From contig NZ_CALIMF010000012.1 of assembly GCF_938028735.1 (NCBI RefSeq), positions 184,760 through 248,759 on the forward strand: a DNA stretch of 64,000 bases. The letters run 5' to 3'. This DNA comes from an uncultured Thermanaerothrix sp. Its GTDB lineage: Bacteria; Chloroflexota; Anaerolineae; Anaerolineales; Anaerolineaceae. Shown one piece after another: positions 8,067 through 16,108 of this stretch. How positions within the stretch are numbered: position 1 is the first letter of the stretch; each line of letters starts with the position of its first letter. Under the pieces are notes generated by a model that worked only from the letters and a program-made list of their open reading frames with translations, ran no database searches and had not been told where the DNA came from. The position numbers and the translations under genes are program-made.

Positions 8067-8676
8067 CTTCCTCGGGCCTCATTCCCATGCGTTCATAATA
8101 ATACTCGGAGAGCAGTTCGCGCAGTCGCAAGCGCGCTCGCAAGAGTCGGGTCTTCACATTGGTCTCGCTCAGTCCTAGTGCCTCGGCGGTCTCTTTAATG
8201 GATAACCCTTCCACATCTCTGAGCCAGAACACCAGACGCAAATTCTCCGGTAATTGTGCGATGGCTTGATCCAGAAATTGTCGTGCCTCTTCCGAGAGCA
8301 ATTCCTCCTCGGGGAGGCAGCACCAGTCCACCAGATAGTTGCTTTCGTTGTCGCTGTTTTCTTCATCCCCGCCGTCGTTTTCGTTAAGTAGGGTTTCGGG
8401 TTTACGACGGCGTAGCATCATCAGGGCTTCATTAACGGCGATGCGATATAGCCAGGTTGAAAGACTGGAACGCCCTTCAAATGTAGGTAAGGCCGAGAGG
8501 GCCCGGATAAAAGTTTCTTGCAATACATCCTCCGCGTCTTGTGGGTCCCCCAAAATCCTGAGGGCTAAGCGGTAAATAGGTGTTGAGAAAGCATCCACCA
8601 GGCGTGCAAATTCCTTGCGGTCTCCGTTGCGCAGAGCCTCTAAGGAGAAGGTGGGGGATGAAACCGATTCATTCAT
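8056..8676 (-). CDS. ECF RNA polymerase sigma factor
   Basis: A 206-aa sigma-70 family ECF factor. Region 2 is seen at YRLALRILGDPQDAEDVLQE with TWLYRIAVNEAL, and region 4 at LPENLRLVFWLRDVEGLS with the helix-turn-helix LGLSETNVKTRLLRAR. An acidic linker lies between them. It starts at ATG 8676, overlapping the tsaD stop by 4 bases, and its anti-sigma factor follows with overlap. The downstream PDO and OsmC genes hint at a thiol or peroxide regulon, which is an inference. Confidence 0.9.
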   Translation of the reverse strand: MNESVSSPTFSLEALRNGDRKEFARLVDAFSTPIYRLALRILGDPQDAEDVLQETFIRALSALPTFEGRSSLSTWLYRIAVNEALMMLRRRKPETLLNENDGGDEENSDNESNYLVDWCCLPEEELLSEEARQFLDQAIAQLPENLRLVFWLRDVEGLSIKETAEALGLSETNVKTRLLRARLRLRELLSEYYYERMGMRPEEDAP

Positions 8677-9755
8677 TTAGATGCAGAAGTAGCGGATAAG
8701 GTTTCAGATGCTAGAAGTGGCCAAGTGGGTAGAACATCCATCTCCAACCCGTCTCGGTGCCCAGAGAGGTAATGGAAATAGCCTGCGGCAGCAATCATGG
8801 CAGCGTTATCAGTGCAAAAAGAGGGTGGGGGGAAGTGAACCAGGAATTCCCGTTGTTCCAAAAAGGCGCGTCGCAAGGCCAGGTTGGCCGAAACACCCCC
8901 AGCCACTAAAATTTCACGCGCATGAAAGGTTCGTGCTGCCTGCAATGTCTTGCTTACCAGTGTTTCCACTACTGCGGCCTGGAAACTGGCTGCAAGGTCG
9001 GCCAGCGGTAGCCCTCGCCCACTTTTCTGGAGATCCTGAACCGTACGCAATACCGCGGTTTTCAGCCCACTGAAGGAGAAATCCCACGTACCCTCCAAAC
9101 GGGCGCGGGGAAAATGAAATGCTGTTTCGTTGCCATTGCGAGCCGCCTCTTGAATGGCTGGTCCTCCAGGGTAAGCGAGGCCGAGCAAGCGCCCAACTTT
9201 ATCAAAGGCCTCACCCGCCGCGTCATCCAAGGTAGCGCCGAGCCGCTGGTAAGCCCGATGATCGGTCATGAGGATAAGCTCAGTGTGCCCTCCTGAGACT
9301 AGTAAGGCCAGCAGGGGAAACTGAGGAGGGGAAGGGTTGTTTTGTCCCTGGGACACTAACCAGGCAGAGTAAATATGACCTTCTAAATGATTAATGCCGA
9401 TGAGCGGCTTGCGTGAGGCCAATGCTAGGCCCTTTGCCATGTTCAGGCCAACAACCAGCGAGCCAGGAAGTCCCGGCCCGCGCGTTACGGCGATGGCATC
9501 AATTTCCTCTAGACTAAGATGGGCCTGTTCCAAGGCTTCGTTAACCACAGCGTAGATAGTGCGAATATGTTGGCGAGAGGCTACTTCGGGAAATACCCCG
9601 CCATATTGAGCGTGGACGGCTACCTGTGAAGCCACTACATTAGAAAGCGGGTATCGCCCGTTTTCAACTACGGCGGCAGCCGTTTCATCACAGGAAGTTT
9701 CAATGCCCAAGATGCGAATTCGAGATGTTTCTGGCACCGAGCTGTTTTTATGCAT
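8673..9755 (-). CDS. tsaD: tRNA threonylcarbamoyladenosine transferase TsaD
   Basis: A 360-aa member of the Kae1/TsaD family, which forms the N6-threonylcarbamoyl modification of A37 in ANN-decoding tRNAs with TsaB, TsaC and TsaE. Motifs seen: ILGIETSCDETAAAVV at the N-terminus, the metal-binding HLEGHI, LVSGGHTEL, the nucleotide-binding GEAFDKVGRLL and VAGGVSANLALR. Length is normal. It leads the sigma/anti-sigma genes with a 4-base overlap. Confidence 0.95.
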   Translation of the reverse strand: MHKNSSVPETSRIRILGIETSCDETAAAVVENGRYPLSNVVASQVAVHAQYGGVFPEVASRQHIRTIYAVVNEALEQAHLSLEEIDAIAVTRGPGLPGSLVVGLNMAKGLALASRKPLIGINHLEGHIYSAWLVSQGQNNPSPPQFPLLALLVSGGHTELILMTDHRAYQRLGATLDDAAGEAFDKVGRLLGLAYPGGPAIQEAARNGNETAFHFPRARLEGTWDFSFSGLKTAVLRTVQDLQKSGRGLPLADLAASFQAAVVETLVSKTLQAARTFHAREILVAGGVSANLALRRAFLEQREFLVHFPPPSFCTDNAAMIAAAGYFHYLSGHRDGLEMDVLPTWPLLASETLSATSASK

Positions 9756-9793
9756 GCCTTTTTTATACCATGGTTTTAGGCCTCCATGGAGAC

Positions 9794-11485
9794 TTAGCGA
9801 GATGGCAGCAGCACCTGTACTTGCTCGTTGGTAATGCGAACAGGCTCATTGGGAATGCTTTGAGCAAGGGTGGTGAAAGTTCTGGCTTGTGGCGTGTTAG
9901 ATGAGGTAAACTTTTGCATCCAGCGGAAGCCAATTGACTGATAATACAGGGAAGCCTCAACTGTGAGGGGATAGGCGGGCGTGGTGTCGAGGGGTATTCG
10001 ATAGTGGATGGTGTCACCGCCTGCGGTGAAGTCCGGATCCTGCATGGCCTCTCCGTGAACAGCGATTTCCTGGGGTGCAGTGTTTTTATTGAAGCCGACA
10101 GGCAGTAGACGATTGTCCTTGAGATAGCGTTGGGCGCGCAGAAGGGTGGTGGTGACCTGACCATTGGGATCACCAATGATTGGCTCGTAAATCTGTACCT
10201 GATCTGGCCGGGTGATTACCTGGTAGTGGGGTTCGTAACGTGTTTCATCCTCATCGTTGTCGTTGCCGATAATGCTCCCATCCGGGCGCCAGGCCCCGGA
10301 TTCGAAAAGCACCTCTTCACTGGCATCACGTACTATTAGATGCACCCAAGCCCGCCGAGAAGGAAAACTGGTGGGGAATTTGTGACCCGTCAGGGTTTCG
10401 ATCCGTACGCTAATATCTAAAACTTCCCCTTTCGTCTCGGCGCTGAGTTGAATGCGAGCCGTTTTCGTTTGCAACTGGTCAAGGGTTCGGGAAAGAGTTT
10501 GGTCAAACTGAGAGGCTTCTGCTGAGACCTTGAGAGACTCCGTGTGGGTTTTGAGTAATTGTAGCATCCACTGGTTACCTCCCACGAAATAGTGCTGGTG
10601 GTAAGGATCGCGTGCAGGACTTCCCGTATTGGCAATCGGGACAGCCTCACCTGCTGTCGGCATATGGCAATCCTGGCAAGATTGAGTGCCTTGATAAGCA
10701 GAAACAAGCCACTCAGTATAGGGAGTCTGTTCTGGAAAGAGGGTGGTGCTAAGGGAGCCGTCATCTTCCACATAAGGGGTAAACAAGTTGTGGCAGACTG
10801 CACAAAGTTCTGATTGGGTGACATGAGCGCTGGTTTGGGGAACGAATCCGGAGGCGCTTTGCATGACGGTGGTCATGGCTGGTTCGACTTCAAAGCGCCC
10901 GAATACGACTCGATTCCCAGTGGGTGTGGTGGAGTCTATGGTAAATCCTCCACTATGGCTCTCGGGTTTGTCTAGTCGATTTGGTTGAATCTGGTGACAG
11001 AGTGTGCAAGAAACCCCATCCAGCGCGAGTGGATAGAGCGCATTCTGGGGGTTGAGCAATCCTTCCTCCCCCACGATGGCAACCTCTTGGTGGGTGAAGT
11101 TGGCTGAAAAAGAAGCCATTCCGATATGGCAAGTGGCACATTTAGCCTCAATTGTGGCACGATGCTGGGGATGAAGATCTATTTCCTCGGCCACATGAGC
11201 GAGGTAATACGGGTCGCGTCCGGCATTGGCCATCAGTGTACTGCGCCAGTCATCCTGAATTGAATAAACACCACCGCTGGCTGACTTAAGAGCGGTATGG
11301 CAATAGCCACATTCGCCCGCAGTGGAAAAGAACTCTCCGCGGAAACGGATTAGGGTTCCCACAACGGGTTGGCCGGCAGTTGGTGTGGATGCGGGTTTAG
11401 GCATGTCTGGAACGCAAGCAAGTAGCAACCATAACCAGATCCCAAGCAACAAACTCACCCAAGGTTTGGCGCTCCCTGATGTCAT
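9794..11485 (-). CDS. Pentahaem cytochrome c lipoprotein
   Basis: A 563-aa exported protein. The N-terminal helix ends in the lipobox LLLAC, so it is probably lipid-anchored outside the membrane. Five CxxCH haem sites are present: CGYCH, CATCH, CTLCH, CAVCH and CQDCH, all in the N-terminal 300 residues. The C-terminal half lacks haem sites and looks beta-rich. ATG 11485 has AGGAGGGG 4-5 bases upstream. Multihaem proteins of this sort carry electrons or reduce nitrogen, sulfur or metal compounds; no catalytic subtype is recognised. It is flanked by housekeeping genes, with no cytochrome biogenesis gene in the window. Confidence 0.85.
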   Translation of the reverse strand: MTSGSAKPWVSLLLGIWLWLLLACVPDMPKPASTPTAGQPVVGTLIRFRGEFFSTAGECGYCHTALKSASGGVYSIQDDWRSTLMANAGRDPYYLAHVAEEIDLHPQHRATIEAKCATCHIGMASFSANFTHQEVAIVGEEGLLNPQNALYPLALDGVSCTLCHQIQPNRLDKPESHSGGFTIDSTTPTGNRVVFGRFEVEPAMTTVMQSASGFVPQTSAHVTQSELCAVCHNLFTPYVEDDGSLSTTLFPEQTPYTEWLVSAYQGTQSCQDCHMPTAGEAVPIANTGSPARDPYHQHYFVGGNQWMLQLLKTHTESLKVSAEASQFDQTLSRTLDQLQTKTARIQLSAETKGEVLDISVRIETLTGHKFPTSFPSRRAWVHLIVRDASEEVLFESGAWRPDGSIIGNDNDEDETRYEPHYQVITRPDQVQIYEPIIGDPNGQVTTTLLRAQRYLKDNRLLPVGFNKNTAPQEIAVHGEAMQDPDFTAGGDTIHYRIPLDTTPAYPLTVEASLYYQSIGFRWMQKFTSSNTPQARTFTTLAQSIPNEPVRITNEQVQVLLPSR

Positions 11486-11545
11486 CTTTCCCCTCCTTGT
11501 TACGTGGGCCTTCGCGTTAGGAATTGTAGTGACTCTAAGGGTCGT

Positions 11546-11890
11546 TTATTGAAGCCGTACCAGCACCTTAGCCTGGCTCCACAGATCTTCCAAACGGTAA
11601 TAACTGCGCCGTTCAGGAGAAAAGAGATGAACGACTACATCACCCAAGTCAACAACAACCCATCCGGCACTGGCCAAGCCTTCCAGGCGTGCGCTCAGGC
11701 TGAACTGTTGCTTGGCACTTTCGCAGACTGCATCAGCCAGCGCATTCAGCATACGCTCACTGGTTCCAGAGCAGAGGACAAAGTAATCGGCAAAATTGGC
11801 TAGTTCGTGAATATCAAGGAGCAAGATGTTCTCCCCTTTTTTCTCTTCCAATGTGTCAACGATGCGGCGAGCGATTTCAAGAGCGTTCAG
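11546..11890 (-). CDS. rsfS: Ribosomal silencing factor RsfS (Iojap), probable CTG start
   Basis: The RsfS core is clear: ENILLLDIHELANFADYFV, CSGTSERM and the C-terminal WVVVDLGDVVVHLF with YYRLEDLW. RsfS binds L14 and blocks subunit joining in starvation. The first standard start codon is TTG 11851, but this would remove the N-terminal helix seen in the family, and it lacks a ribosome site. The frame stays open upstream through LNALEIARRIVDTLEEKKG, and GAGGTGA lies 3 bases before a CTG at 11890, followed upstream by an in-frame stop. I therefore annotate a 114-aa protein from CTG. If CTG is wrong, TTG 11851 (101 aa) is the fallback. Confidence 0.85.
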   Translation of the reverse strand: MNALEIARRIVDTLEEKKGENILLLDIHELANFADYFVLCSGTSERMLNALADAVCESAKQQFSLSARLEGLASAGWVVVDLGDVVVHLFSPERRSYYRLEDLWSQAKVLVRLQ

Positions 11891-11966
11891 AGTTCACCTC
11901 GCAGTAAAAGATTGATGATGGCGATGGGTGGTGCTTAAATTCTAGCATATTCTTTAAGTGGGCCGC

Positions 11967-12575
11967 TCATGTGGAAAGCCCATTTTCTCTTTTTCTAGCA
12001 CCAAGTAGGGGGGTTCTCAGTAATAGGGTATAACGAGCACCATCTGGGAGTAGATCTGAACGGAAGAGACATACTTCTTCCACATATAGTGAAGCGTTGA
12101 ATCTTTGGGCTAAGTTCCGCAATTGAGTTTCAAGGACGATTTGATCTTGTGAACCGAAGTCTGGGCGCATGCGGCCCAGGGTAATATGAGGGGTGAAAGG
12201 GCGATCTTCTGGGGGAATTCCCAGTTGGTGAGCTAGGTTTTCCACCTCGTGCTGCAGGTTGAAAAGGGACTCAGGGGCTTTGACTCCCACCCACAGGACG
12301 CGAGGGTGTCGCAGACCCGGAAACACGCCTAGGCCTTGAAGGTGCAAGGTGAAAGGCGAAAAGGCCTGAGCCAGGCTGGGCAAATAGGTGATAAAGCCCT
12401 GTAGGGTTTCGGGTTGGATTTCTCCCAGAAACCTGAGAGTGAGGTGGATATTTTCGGGTGGAACCCATCGGATGCCACCTAAACCTGCGGCGCGGAGACT
12501 TTGAACCAAGGCATCTAATCGTTGCTGGAGATCTGTGGAAAATTCAATGGCAATGAAAGCACGCACTCGCTTCAT
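11967..12575 (-). CDS. thpR: RNA 2',3'-cyclic phosphodiesterase / 2'-5' RNA ligase (ThpR)
   Basis: A 202-aa 2H phosphoesterase. The two catalytic HxTx motifs are HLTL (in PENIHLTLRFLGEI) and HITL (in TPHITLGRMR). It starts MKRVRAFIAIEF, typical of the ThpR/LigT family, which opens 2',3'-cyclic phosphates on RNA and can join tRNA halves in vitro. Length is normal. It stands alone, 76 bases upstream of rsfS. Confidence 0.9.
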   Translation of the reverse strand: MKRVRAFIAIEFSTDLQQRLDALVQSLRAAGLGGIRWVPPENIHLTLRFLGEIQPETLQGFITYLPSLAQAFSPFTLHLQGLGVFPGLRHPRVLWVGVKAPESLFNLQHEVENLAHQLGIPPEDRPFTPHITLGRMRPDFGSQDQIVLETQLRNLAQRFNASLYVEEVCLFRSDLLPDGARYTLLLRTPLLGARKRENGLST

Positions 12576-12728
12576 TTTTTGAACAAAGATACTTTAGATT
12601 GAATTTGAGGCCAGTATACTCGGGCTGAAATATTCCGTCAATCTGAGAAATAGACGATTAGCAGTATAGGCGAATTCTTTCCTTGACAGAAATGCCTCAC
12701 GAATCTACCCGTTTGAAAAAAATTGTGG

Positions 12729-12734
12729 TATAAA
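12729..12734 (+). promoter_or_regulatory. -10 element of the 6S RNA promoter
   Basis: TATAAA at 12729-12734 lies 6 bases before the predicted 5' end of the 6S RNA at about 12741. The -35 position holds no good match, and TTGACA at 12683-12688 is too far away to serve this -10. Confidence 0.5.
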
Positions 12735-12740
12735 AAAATT

Positions 12741-12918
12741 ACCCTGCTGTGCACGTGATGCCGCACGACCGGTTTTGAGCCAACACCTATCACGAGGGTT
12801 CCGACTCATCCTTGCGAAACGCGATAGGCTACGGCCAAGGCGGATCCAAGGTGGAGGGACCCAAATCCTGCGAGAGCAGGTTCAAAACTACGCAGCACAC
12901 GGCACGGCGGGGTCTTTT
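12741..12918 (+). ncRNA. ssrS: Probable 6S RNA
   Basis: A non-coding stretch of about 178 bases with the shape of 6S RNA, the RNA that mimics an open promoter and holds sigma-70 RNA polymerase. The ends pair: CCCTGCTGTGC (12742-12752) with GCACGGCGGGG (12902-12912), allowing G-U pairs. An inner helix GTTTTGA (12772-12778) can pair with TCAAAAC (12882-12888). A 3'-side hairpin CCTGC-GAGA-GCAGG (12867-12880) sits in the central-bubble region and CCTATC/GATAGG (12786-12791/12823-12828) closes the apical part. CTTTTA follows. The identity rests on length, architecture and the upstream -10; a covariance-model search was not possible. Confidence 0.6.
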
Positions 12919-12942
12919 AATCCATTGTTTGCCCCAATCCAT

Positions 12943-12971
12943 TTGACAGGGGGTCTTGCCCTTGCTAAACT
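12943..12971 (+). promoter_or_regulatory. Promoter of the FHA gene
   Basis: TTGACA at 12943-12948, a 17-base spacer and TAAACT at 12966-12971 make a good sigma-70-type promoter about 40 bases before the FHA start. The space 12919-12942 between the 6S RNA and this promoter holds nothing else recognised. Confidence 0.65.
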
Positions 12972-13011
12972 GAATTTATCCACTAACGATCGAACGCTGG
13001 CGAGGTAGCGC

Positions 13012-13644
13012 ATGAGTACTTCCTTCCAACTCTATATGCGTTCTGGGCCAACTCCTGGTGAGCGATTTTTCCTGGAAAAGCAGGAGGTTTGGTTGGGGCG
13101 TGACCCTTCAAATGACATCGTTATTGCCGATCCCGAGGTTTCTCGTCGTCATGCGCGCTTTCTTCAGCGCGGAGGGACATACGCGATTGAAGACATGGGA
13201 TCAACTAATGGCACTCTGGTGAATGGGGAGATGATCTCTACCCTCAAACCGCTGAGCCATGGGGATGTCATTGAACTTGGGGAACACACCAGCCTAGTTT
13301 TTGAAGTGACCCAGACAGGGGTTGATGAGACGGTGGCGGTATTTCGATCCACTGAGGGTGAGGATAAATCTCCTGAGAGAAAGCCAGTTTCTACCGAAAT
13401 ACCCCCCTCTCTCTCCGCTCTAGGTGAGGAAATATCACCAACGCTGGTAGAGATTTCAGACTCGCTGTCCGAGCCCCAAACCGTGCGGCGGCGTTTGCCA
13501 ACTTGGGTCTGGATAATCATCATTTTGGGTGGGCTGATGGTGGTGTGTGGGGCAATTGCACTGTTCATCATTGATGCCTTAAATTTATATTGTGTGCTTC
13601 TGCCAGGAATAACAAACTTTTTCTTTCCCGGCGCGTGTCCATAA
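13012..13644 (+). CDS. FHA-domain membrane protein
   Basis: A 210-aa protein. Residues about 5-102 are a forkhead-associated domain that reads phosphothreonine: WLGRDPSNDIVIADPEVSRRHARF and DMGSTNGTLVNG contain the conserved GR, SRRH and NG residues. Residues about 103-162 are a Ser/Thr/Glu-rich linker with possible phosphorylation sites (DETVAVF resembles a kinase target). A membrane helix (WVWIIIILGGLMVVCGAIAL) at 164-190 is followed by a short tail with two cysteines. It probably works with a Ser/Thr kinase elsewhere. It has its own promoter. Confidence 0.85.
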   Translation: MSTSFQLYMRSGPTPGERFFLEKQEVWLGRDPSNDIVIADPEVSRRHARFLQRGGTYAIEDMGSTNGTLVNGEMISTLKPLSHGDVIELGEHTSLVFEVTQTGVDETVAVFRSTEGEDKSPERKPVSTEIPPSLSALGEEISPTLVEISDSLSEPQTVRRRLPTWVWIIIILGGLMVVCGAIALFIIDALNLYCVLLPGITNFFFPGACP

Positions 13645-13704
13645 GAGTTCCTCCCAAAATTTTATCTCTACGGGCGATCAGAGACGCAAACATCAGTGTC
13701 ATCT

Positions 13705-14922
13705 ATGCTTTCACCTTCTTCTTCACCACGCTGGAGTAGCACCACTAAACTCGTAGTGGCCTTAACGCTGGTAGCGACCCTGGCGGGTCTGTTAATGCGT
13801 TTTCGTCAGGTCATTGGCCCATTGTTGATGGCCTTCCTGATCGCCTATTTGCTTTATCCGGTTGTGCGCTTCTTAAATCAGCGTTTGCACATGCCCTGGC
13901 GGTTGGCCAGCACACTACTGTTTGTGCTCATCCTGGTTTTGCTGCTGGGGTTATTAACTTTGGGAGGATTAGCGATTGTTGATCAGGTTCAGAGCCTGAT
14001 TAACTTTTTGCAGGTCCAAGTACGGGCACTTCCCCAGACTTTAGAGAGTCTCACTGAGCGTCCCTTTGAGATCGGTCCCTTCAATTTTGATTTAAGTACA
14101 ATGGCGGTGGGGGATTTTGCCAATCAGGTGTTGGGCATTATCCAACCGGTTTTGACCCGTTTGGGTAACCTGGTAGGCGCGCTGGCAGCAGGGGCAGCTA
14201 CCGCGATTGGTTGGACCTTTTTTGCCTTACTGGTTGCTTACTTTATTCTGGCGGATGCTGAGCAAGCACGGCAGCATCTGATAAATCTTGAAATTCCGGG
14301 GTATGCCGAAGACCTGCGGCGGTTGAATACGGAGCTGGGACGCATCTGGAATGCTTTTCTACGCGGACAACTGGTCATTTTCACGTTAACCGTTGTCGTT
14401 TATGTGCTCATTTTAGGTTTGCTGGGATTGAAGTTTTATTTTGGTCTGGCACTCTTGGCAGGATTGGCACGGTTTATCCCCTATGTAGGCCCGGCCGTCG
14501 CGTGGGTCACTTATGGGCTAGTGGCGTTCTTACAGGGTTCAACCCTCTTTGGATTGCTGCCCGTCTCCTACGCGCTCCTCGTGGTTGGGGTTGCCTGGGT
14601 GACGGATGTTATTATGGATAACTTAGTGGTTCCGCGTCTGATGGGGGAGGCGTTGCGGGTTCATCCGGCGGCTGTAATGGTAGCAGCCATCATTTCGGCC
14701 AATTTGTTCGGCATCATCGGAGTGGTTCTGGCCGCACCGGTGCTGGCCTCACTTAAGTTGTTACTCACATACGCCCTGCGTAAGTTGTTCGATCTGGACC
14801 CCTGGGAGGGGCTGGAAGTGTTGCCACCCCCTCGCCGGCAGCCGCTAAGTTTTTTATCGCGTATCCGAGAATCCTTACAGCAGATGTGGAAGCGGTTGAT
14901 ACAAAGGTTGCAACGCACCTGA
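13705..14922 (+). CDS. AI-2E family (UPF0118) membrane transporter
   Basis: A 405-aa membrane protein of the AI-2E/PerM family, which includes TqsA and PerM; members have been linked to AI-2 export or Na+/H+ exchange. Two N-terminal helices, the LLMAFLIAYLLYPVV segment, a central soluble part and C-terminal helices with FIPYVGPAVAWVTYGL and the family segment VTDVIMDNLVVPRLMG are visible. The start is uncertain (ATG 13705 or GTG 13696; no clear ribosome site). It follows the FHA gene by 60 bases and is probably co-transcribed. The substrate cannot be assigned. Confidence 0.85.
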   Translation: MLSPSSSPRWSSTTKLVVALTLVATLAGLLMRFRQVIGPLLMAFLIAYLLYPVVRFLNQRLHMPWRLASTLLFVLILVLLLGLLTLGGLAIVDQVQSLINFLQVQVRALPQTLESLTERPFEIGPFNFDLSTMAVGDFANQVLGIIQPVLTRLGNLVGALAAGAATAIGWTFFALLVAYFILADAEQARQHLINLEIPGYAEDLRRLNTELGRIWNAFLRGQLVIFTLTVVVYVLILGLLGLKFYFGLALLAGLARFIPYVGPAVAWVTYGLVAFLQGSTLFGLLPVSYALLVVGVAWVTDVIMDNLVVPRLMGEALRVHPAAVMVAAIISANLFGIIGVVLAAPVLASLKLLLTYALRKLFDLDPWEGLEVLPPPRRQPLSFLSRIRESLQQMWKRLIQRLQRT

Positions 14923-14928
14923 AGGAAC

Positions 14929-16089
14929 TTAGGGAATCTGCTCCAGAGCGGCATTTATTTCCATTTGTACTTCGGGTGTTGGTTCATTCTTGTAGGCTTT
15001 CTCTAACGCCAATCGAGCAGCATGGGTTTGAATTCGTCCTAATGCCCAGGCTGCGTGACTGCGTATCAGGGGTTCGGGTTCTTCCCGTAAAACCTGTGCA
15101 AGTGTGGGGACGGTAGATGGATCGGCAGCGTTCCCCAAAGCAACAGCCAGGTTGCGTAAAAATCCCCGCCGCCGTGCGCGCATCACAGGAGTATCACCAT
15201 AACGCTCCTTGAACGCCTTAGGGGTAAGTTGTAGTTCGTGCGTCAGATCAGGAAAGGCAATTTCAGGGCGCATTGTAAAGGCTGTGCTACCCTCGGCCCT
15301 GGCAAAGCGCAGGTTCCATGGACAGACCATCTGACAGATGTCACACCCGAACACCCAATTGCCCATGTGGGGACGCAGGGCGCGGGGAATTGCCCCCTTG
15401 TTCTCGATGGTAAGGTAAGAGATGCATTGCCCTGCATCAATAGTACGGTCGGGGAGAATACACTGGGTTGGGCAGGCTTCAATACAGCGTCGACAAGTGC
15501 CACAATAGTCGGTGGAAAAGGCAGGGGTAGAGGGGAGAGAGACTCCTATAAACGCCTCACCCAAAAGGAAGTAAGACCCTTTGCGCGGGTGGATCAGACA
15601 GGTGTTTTTACCGATCCATCCCAGGCCCGCTTGTTGGGCAAAATCGCGTTCGAGCACTGGTCCGGTATCGCTGTACAGGCGTGATGGAATGGGATGTCCA
15701 AAGAATTCTTCCACTACCTTTAGCAGTTCTTGTAACAGGACGGGAAGGATTAGGTGATAATCTTTGCCCCAAGCATAGGAAGCAATGCGTCCTACCAGAC
15801 GGGAAGCGGGGGGAGGTAAGGCCTGTGGCGCAGGGTAACGCATGCCTACCACCACTAGAGCACGGGCTTCGGGTAAGATGGCTTGCGGGTGGGTGCGTAA
15901 GAAACGATTGCGCTCAGAGGCCATGTAAGCCATCCCGGCGTGACGCCCCTGAGCAATCCAGGCCTCGTAAGTGGGTAGGTGAGGGGGAGTATCTAGGGTC
16001 GTGATGCCAAAAAGTTCAAGGCCGAGTTGCTCGGCCTTGAAACGCAGTGCTTCAATCAGGCGATCTGAGTTGGGTAAGGGGCCCATCAT
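14929..16089 (-). CDS. queG: Epoxyqueuosine reductase QueG
   Basis: A 386-aa cobalamin- and Fe-S-dependent enzyme for the last step of queuosine synthesis in tRNA. Two [4Fe-4S] motifs are present: CGTCRRCIEACP (about 195-206) with a later Cys in GQCIS, and CDICQMVCP near 250. The N-terminal part has SDTGPVLERDFAQQAGLGWIG, typical of QueG. The C-terminal 80 residues form HEAT-like repeats, as in QueG of Bacillus and Streptococcus. It converges with the permease gene with 6 bases between stops. Confidence 0.92.
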   Translation of the reverse strand: MMGPLPNSDRLIEALRFKAEQLGLELFGITTLDTPPHLPTYEAWIAQGRHAGMAYMASERNRFLRTHPQAILPEARALVVVGMRYPAPQALPPPASRLVGRIASYAWGKDYHLILPVLLQELLKVVEEFFGHPIPSRLYSDTGPVLERDFAQQAGLGWIGKNTCLIHPRKGSYFLLGEAFIGVSLPSTPAFSTDYCGTCRRCIEACPTQCILPDRTIDAGQCISYLTIENKGAIPRALRPHMGNWVFGCDICQMVCPWNLRFARAEGSTAFTMRPEIAFPDLTHELQLTPKAFKERYGDTPVMRARRRGFLRNLAVALGNAADPSTVPTLAQVLREEPEPLIRSHAAWALGRIQTHAARLALEKAYKNEPTPEVQMEINAALEQIP

Positions 16090-16108
16090 ACCTGGTTTAA
16101 GCCCATCT

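Noticed and set aside
9763..10176. Minus-strand frame over the haem protein
   Set aside because: It is a shadow of the cytochrome gene in another frame, without domain or ribosome site.
12741..12918. Signal recognition particle RNA or RNase P RNA
   Set aside because: The SRP GGTCAGG/GGAAGNAGCAG core and the RNase P conserved regions are absent; 6S RNA fits the size and end pairing better.
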